From Chloroflexota bacterium (GTDB taxonomy: Bacteria; Chloroflexota; Limnocylindria; QHBO01), in the NCBI GenBank assembly GCA_005879815.1, contig VBKA01000083.1:1-8588 (forward strand): a stretch of 8,588 nt of DNA, read 5' to 3'. The stretch's first letter is position 1, and every line of letters begins with the position of its first letter. Below, one piece after another: positions 5,198 through 8,588 of this stretch. Both the position numbers and the translations under genes were made by a program. Below the pieces are notes generated by a model, which saw only the letters and a program-made list of their open reading frames with translations, did not search any database and was not told the DNA's origin.

Positions 5198-6565
5198 GTG
5201 GAGGACAGCTTCTTCTCTGGCGTAACGGGCCGCATCCCCTATGGCGGGCTCGACTCGGTTGATCCGCTGTCGTTCCATGTCTACCAACCGGATCGAATGG
5301 TCCTCGGCAAGCGCATGGAGGACCAGCTGCGGATCGCGATTTGCCTGTGGCACTCCTTCAACTGGCCGGGCTCGGACGTCTTCGGGGCGGGCACCTTCGA
5401 CCGCCCATGGCTGGACTCGCGCCTGGAGCCGATGCTGGCTGCCCGGGCCAAGCTGGATGCCGCATTCGAGTTCATCAGCAAGCTCGGCGTCCCGTTCTTC
5501 TGCTTCCACGATCGAGACATCGCGCCCGAGGGTCGCGGCTTTGCGGAATCTCGCGCGAACCTCGAGGCGATGGTCGGCGCGGCCGAGGAGCACATGGCCC
5601 GGACCGGCGTCAAGCTCCTTTGGGGGACCGCGAACCTGTTCAGCCATCCGCGCTACGCAGGCGGCGCAGCGACGAACCCGGATCCCGAGGTGTTCGCCTA
5701 CGCGGCCGCCCAGGTCAAGCTGATGCTCGAGATGACCAAGCGCCTCAACGGGGCCAACTACGTCCTGTGGGGCGGGCGAGAAGGCTACGAGACGCTGCTC
5801 AACACAGACGTCGCCCGCGAGGAAGCACAGTTCGCCCGCTTCCTGTCCATGGTGGCCGAGCACAAGCACCGCATCGGCTTCAAGGGCGCCCTGCTGATCG
5901 AGCCGAAACCGCAGGAGCCGACCAAGCACCAGTACGACTACGACGCGGCCACGGTGCACGGATTTCTGGTCCGCCACGGGCTCGACGGGGAGTACCGCCT
6001 CAACCTCGAGGTCAACCACGCCACGTTGGCGGGGCACAGCTTCCACCATGAGGTCGCCTACGCGATCACCCACGGGATGTTCGGCAGCGTCGACGCCAAT
6101 CGCGGCGACTATCAGAACGGGTGGGATACCGATCAGTTCCCGAACTCGGTCGACGAGCTGTCGCTGGCGGTCTACGAGGTCCTCCGAAGCGGTGGCTTCG
6201 AGACCGGCGGCTTCAACTTCGATACAAAGCTGCGTCGTCAGAGCATCGATCGCGCCGACCTGTTCCACGCGCACATCGGCGGCATCGACACCCTGGCGAA
6301 GGCGCTCCTCGTGGCAACAGCGATGATCGAGGATGGACGCCTCGAGCAGCTCCGGGCCGAACGCTACGCGAGCTGGGACGGCGAGCTCGGCCGTTCGATC
6401 CTCTCCGGCGATGTGCTCTTCGAGATGCTCGCCGGGCGCGTCGAGACGGGCGAGATCGACCCCCGCCCCAGGTCCGGGCACCAGGAGATGCTCGAGAACA
6501 TCGTGAACCAGGAGATCTGGTCGGCGGATCAACCGGCGGTCGTCGAAGCCGGCGAGCGGCGCTGA
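5198..6565 (+). CDS. xylA: Xylose isomerase (class II, E. coli type)
   Basis: This enzyme converts D-xylose to D-xylulose in the cytoplasm using two divalent metal ions, the first step of the isomerase pathway. It has 455 residues, close to the roughly 440 usual for class II. Active-site motifs are intact: LWHSFNWPGSDVFG (50-63), the catalytic FCFHDRDIAPEG with His104 and Asp107, VLWGGREGYETLLNTD (189-204), the metal ligands Glu235 and Lys237 in LIEPKPQEPTKHQYD, Glu271 and His274 in LEVNHATLAGH, Asp299 in GSVDANRGD, Asp310 and Asp312 in WDTDQF, and Asp342 in GFNFDTKLRR. Each lies three residues beyond its E. coli counterpart, so the core has no insertions or losses. The GTG start has a strong AAGGAGG in front. 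xylB follows after 50 bases on the same strand, making an operon. Some relatives also isomerise glucose. Function is as certain as sequence can make it. Confidence 0.97.
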   Translation: MEDSFFSGVTGRIPYGGLDSVDPLSFHVYQPDRMVLGKRMEDQLRIAICLWHSFNWPGSDVFGAGTFDRPWLDSRLEPMLAARAKLDAAFEFISKLGVPFFCFHDRDIAPEGRGFAESRANLEAMVGAAEEHMARTGVKLLWGTANLFSHPRYAGGAATNPDPEVFAYAAAQVKLMLEMTKRLNGANYVLWGGREGYETLLNTDVAREEAQFARFLSMVAEHKHRIGFKGALLIEPKPQEPTKHQYDYDAATVHGFLVRHGLDGEYRLNLEVNHATLAGHSFHHEVAYAITHGMFGSVDANRGDYQNGWDTDQFPNSVDELSLAVYEVLRSGGFETGGFNFDTKLRRQSIDRADLFHAHIGGIDTLAKALLVATAMIEDGRLEQLRAERYASWDGELGRSILSGDVLFEMLAGRVETGEIDPRPRSGHQEMLENIVNQEIWSADQPAVVEAGERR

Positions 6566-6572
6566 CTCCAGG

Positions 6573-6588
6573 GCTGGTCCCCTCCAGC
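6573..6588 (+). other. Short hairpin between xylA and xylB
   Basis: GCTGG (6573-6577) and CCAGC (6584-6588) can pair around a six-base loop, seven bases after the xylA stop. No T-run follows, so it is not a terminator. It could protect the xylA mRNA 3' end or tune xylB expression. Confidence 0.25.
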
Positions 6589-6615
6589 ACGCCGGGCAGA
6601 GGGAGCCGGATCTCG

Positions 6616-8133
6616 GTGCCGCACGTCATCGGCATCGACGTCTCGACCACGGCGACCAAGGCTGTCCTGGTCGACGAGTCGGGAGCCGTACGCGCAATCG
6701 GCTCCGCCGAATACCCCTTCGAGGTCCCGCAACCGCTCTGGAGCGAGCAGTCGCCGCAGCTGTGGTGGGACGCGACGATAGCCGCCGTCCGCCAGGTCCT
6801 CGCCGCGCCGGGCGTGAGCGCCGACGAGGTGGTCGCGGTCGGCTTGACCGGACAGATGCACGGGGCGGTGCTCCTGGACGAGGCCGATGAGGTCCTGCGC
6901 CCCGCCATCTTGTGGAACGACCAGCGCACCGCCGCCGAATGCGACCTGATTCGCGAGGCTGTCGGGCGGGAGCGGCTGGTCGCGATCACCGGCAACGACG
7001 CGCTCACCGGTTTCACGGCGCCGAAGCTGGTCTGGGTCAGGGAGCACGAGCCCGATGTCTGGCGGCGCATCGCCCACGTCCTGCTGCCCAAGGACTACGT
7101 CCGGCTCCGCCTTACGGGCGATCACGCCGTGGACAAGGCCGACGGAGCCGGCACGCTCCTCTTCGACCTGGCGCTCCGGGACTGGTCGCCGGAGGTCGTG
7201 GCGGCGCTCGACATCGACCCGGGCTGGCTGCCTCGCTCCTGGGAGGGGCCGCAGGTCACCGGGACGCTGTTGGGCGCTGCCGCCGAAGTCACGGGCCTGC
7301 GACCCGGGACGCCGGTCGTCGCGGGCGGCGGCGACCAGTCGGCAAACGCGGTCGGCGTCGGTGTGGTCTCGCCGGGCACCATGGCACTCTCCCTCGGCAC
7401 CTCCGGGGTCGTCTTTGCAGCGACCGCCGAGCCGCTGTTCGAGCCGCTGGGCCGCGTCCACGCCTTCTGCCATGCGGTGCCGGAGCGCTGGCACATGATG
7501 TCGGTGATGCTCTCGGCGGCAGGCAGCCTGCGCTGGTTCCGCGACGCGGTCGCCCCAGCTGCCAGCTATCCGGACTTGGTCGAGCCAGCGGGCGAGATCT
7601 CGCCTGGCAGCGCCGGCCTCGTCTTCCTGCCGTACCTCACTGGTGAACGTTCGCCTCACGCCGATCCTCTCGCCCGCGGGGCGTTCGTCGGCTTGACGCT
7701 GGCCCACGACCGGCGCCACCTCACGCGCGCGGTGCTCGAGGGCGTGGCCTTTGGGCTGCGTGACGGCCTCGACCTGATGCTTGCCGCAGGCACGCCCAGA
7801 CCAGCACAGATCCGGGTCTCTGGTGGCGGCACGGCCAGTCCCCTCTGGCGCCAGATCCTGGCTGATGTGCTCGAGGCCGAGATCGCCACGGTCAGCACCT
7901 CGGAGGGGGCGGCATACGGAGCTGCGCTCCTGGCCGCCGTGGGCGGCGGCAACTGGTACGCGGCTGTCGAGGAGGCGTGCGCGGCCCTGGTGACCGCCAC
8001 CCCGAGCGCCGAGCCTGGAACGTCGGCCGCGCTGTACCGGGAAGCGCATGCGATCTATCGGGATCTCTATCCGGCGCTCAAGCCCACCTTCGACGGAGCC
8101 CTGGCGCCTCCGGGCCGCGGCTCAGGACGCTAG
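6616..8133 (+). CDS. xylB: Xylulokinase (FGGY family)
   Basis: This kinase phosphorylates D-xylulose with ATP to D-xylulose 5-phosphate, which enters the pentose phosphate pathway. It has 505 residues, normal for the family (about 480-510). Visible features: the N-terminal phosphate loop GIDVSTTATKAVLVD (6-20) with Asp7; GLTGQMHGAVLLD (76-88), typical of xylulokinases; AILWNDQRT (97-105); the catalytic base Asp240 in VAGGGDQSANAVGVG; LSLGTSGVV (258-266); the FGGY C-terminal signature around LPYLTGERSPHADPLARGAF (338-357); and the ATP-binding VSGGGTASPLWRQI (401-414). The start is GTG at 6616 with AGAGGGAG upstream (6598-6605). The frame is open far upstream inside xylA, but only this start gives the family's N-terminus. 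It is 50 bases downstream of xylA. Its last 12 bases overlap the end of the converging ABC ATPase gene. Confidence 0.96.
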   Translation: MPHVIGIDVSTTATKAVLVDESGAVRAIGSAEYPFEVPQPLWSEQSPQLWWDATIAAVRQVLAAPGVSADEVVAVGLTGQMHGAVLLDEADEVLRPAILWNDQRTAAECDLIREAVGRERLVAITGNDALTGFTAPKLVWVREHEPDVWRRIAHVLLPKDYVRLRLTGDHAVDKADGAGTLLFDLALRDWSPEVVAALDIDPGWLPRSWEGPQVTGTLLGAAAEVTGLRPGTPVVAGGGDQSANAVGVGVVSPGTMALSLGTSGVVFAATAEPLFEPLGRVHAFCHAVPERWHMMSVMLSAAGSLRWFRDAVAPAASYPDLVEPAGEISPGSAGLVFLPYLTGERSPHADPLARGAFVGLTLAHDRRHLTRAVLEGVAFGLRDGLDLMLAAGTPRPAQIRVSGGGTASPLWRQILADVLEAEIATVSTSEGAAYGAALLAAVGGGNWYAAVEEACAALVTATPSAEPGTSAALYREAHAIYRDLYPALKPTFDGALAPPGRGSGR

Positions 8134-8588
8134 GTTCGGGGCGGGGCTCTGTCCGGGCAGCTGCAGCTCGGCCAGCTCCTTCTGGGTGACCTGCTCGGGT
8201 TTCTTGCCCAGGATGATCATGCCGAGCACGTCGTCGGCGGTCGTATCGGTCTTCTTGATGGTGTCGACGATCCTGCCGTGATACATGACGCTGATCCGGT
8301 CGGACAGGTCGAACACGTCGTGGATATCGTGGCTGATCAGGAAGATGCCGATCCCCTCGGTCTTGAGCTGGCGGATGAGGTCGCGGACCTGAGCCGTCTC
8401 GGCTGGTCCGAGGGCCGCTGTCGGCTCGTCCATGATGAGGATCCTGGCGTTGAAGTGGACGGCCCGGGCGATGGCCACCGCCTGCCGTTGCCCGCCGGAG
8501 AGAGACTTCACGGCCTGGGCGAAGCGCTTGAAGTTCGGGTTGAGACGGCCCATGACCTTGCGGGTGGCGTCCTCCATGGCCCCGTCAT
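8122..8588 (-). CDS. Sugar ABC transporter ATP-binding protein, C-terminal part (CUT2, single-domain FrcA type; 5' end outside window)
   Basis: This is the ATPase subunit of an ABC importer, seen only in its last 154 residues; the frame is open to the right edge. Visible are the signature LSGGQRQAVAIARAV, Walker B ILIMDEPTAALG with the catalytic Glu, a D-loop region, the switch His in FLISHD, and DRISVMYHGRIVD. The Walker A lies beyond the window. The TAALGPAE and HDVFDLSDRI wording resembles the short single-domain ATPases of CUT2 monosaccharide systems such as FrcA, not the tandem-domain XylG/RbsA, whose C-terminal half usually carries LSGGNQQK. About 35 residues follow the ATPase fold, ending in a polar tail. 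It is probably the last gene of a leftward transporter operon. Lying tail-to-tail with xylAB, it may import xylose or a related sugar; that substrate is inferred from context only. Confidence 0.9.
   Translation of the reverse strand, partial: DGAMEDATRKVMGRLNPNFKRFAQAVKSLSGGQRQAVAIARAVHFNARILIMDEPTAALGPAETAQVRDLIRQLKTEGIGIFLISHDIHDVFDLSDRISVMYHGRIVDTIKKTDTTADDVLGMIILGKKPEQVTQKELAELQLPGQSPAPNLAS

Noticed and set aside
5021..6532. Very long open frame antisense to xylA, in frame with the YbjQ-like gene (618 codons in total)
   Set aside because: xylA on the other strand has every active-site motif, while the antisense translation is low in known motifs. The YbjQ-like gene has its own GTG and Shine-Dalgarno sequence. 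Long antisense frames are common in GC-rich genes.
6529..8049. Open frame of 506 codons antisense to xylB
   Set aside because: It mirrors a fully convincing xylulokinase gene; the translation is Arg/Gly/Ala-rich without family features.

Overview
The window is GC-rich (about two thirds G+C by eye) and gene-dense bacterial chromosome. It contains eight protein-coding genes, two of them cut by the window edges. I see no RNA genes, insertion sequences, phage genes or CRISPR arrays, and no gene-free stretch longer than about 180 bases. Base composition and protein style (membrane-anchored HtrA, long acidic-tailed L25, frequent GTG starts) suit a high-GC Chloroflexota or actinobacterial genome. 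This placement is inference, because no taxonomic marker is decisive here.

Left part (1-3499, minus strand): a leftward cluster of an OmpR/PhoB-type response regulator, a membrane sensor histidine kinase and a membrane-anchored HtrA/DegP-type serine protease with a PDZ domain, truncated by the left edge. Regulator and kinase genes overlap, and the protease follows after 73 bases. The order matches the mycobacterial MprA-MprB-PepD envelope-stress module, so the kinase probably senses cell-envelope damage and the regulator probably drives protease expression. The regulator gene has a perfect TATAAT only 9 bases before its ATG and no Shine-Dalgarno sequence, which points to a leaderless mRNA.

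Middle (3500-5020): divergent from the regulator is rplY, encoding a long-form L25/TL5/Ctc 5S rRNA-binding ribosomal protein with an acidic tail. Its probable promoter nearly touches the regulator's. Facing it is a leftward pair: a YbjQ/UPF0145 protein followed by a small two-helix membrane protein.

Right part (5021-8588): a xylose catabolism operon, xylA (xylose isomerase) and xylB (xylulokinase), reading rightward. Both start with GTG and have a Shine-Dalgarno sequence. An interrupted inverted repeat upstream of xylA is a candidate operator. xylB overlaps tail-to-tail by 12 bases with the 3' end of a leftward single-domain sugar ABC-transporter ATPase (CUT2/FrcA type), which probably serves uptake of xylose or a related sugar. 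Import, isomerisation to xylulose and phosphorylation to xylulose 5-phosphate would then be encoded side by side.

All recognisable genes belong to known families. The most interesting points are in the control regions and gene arrangement rather than in a new protein system.
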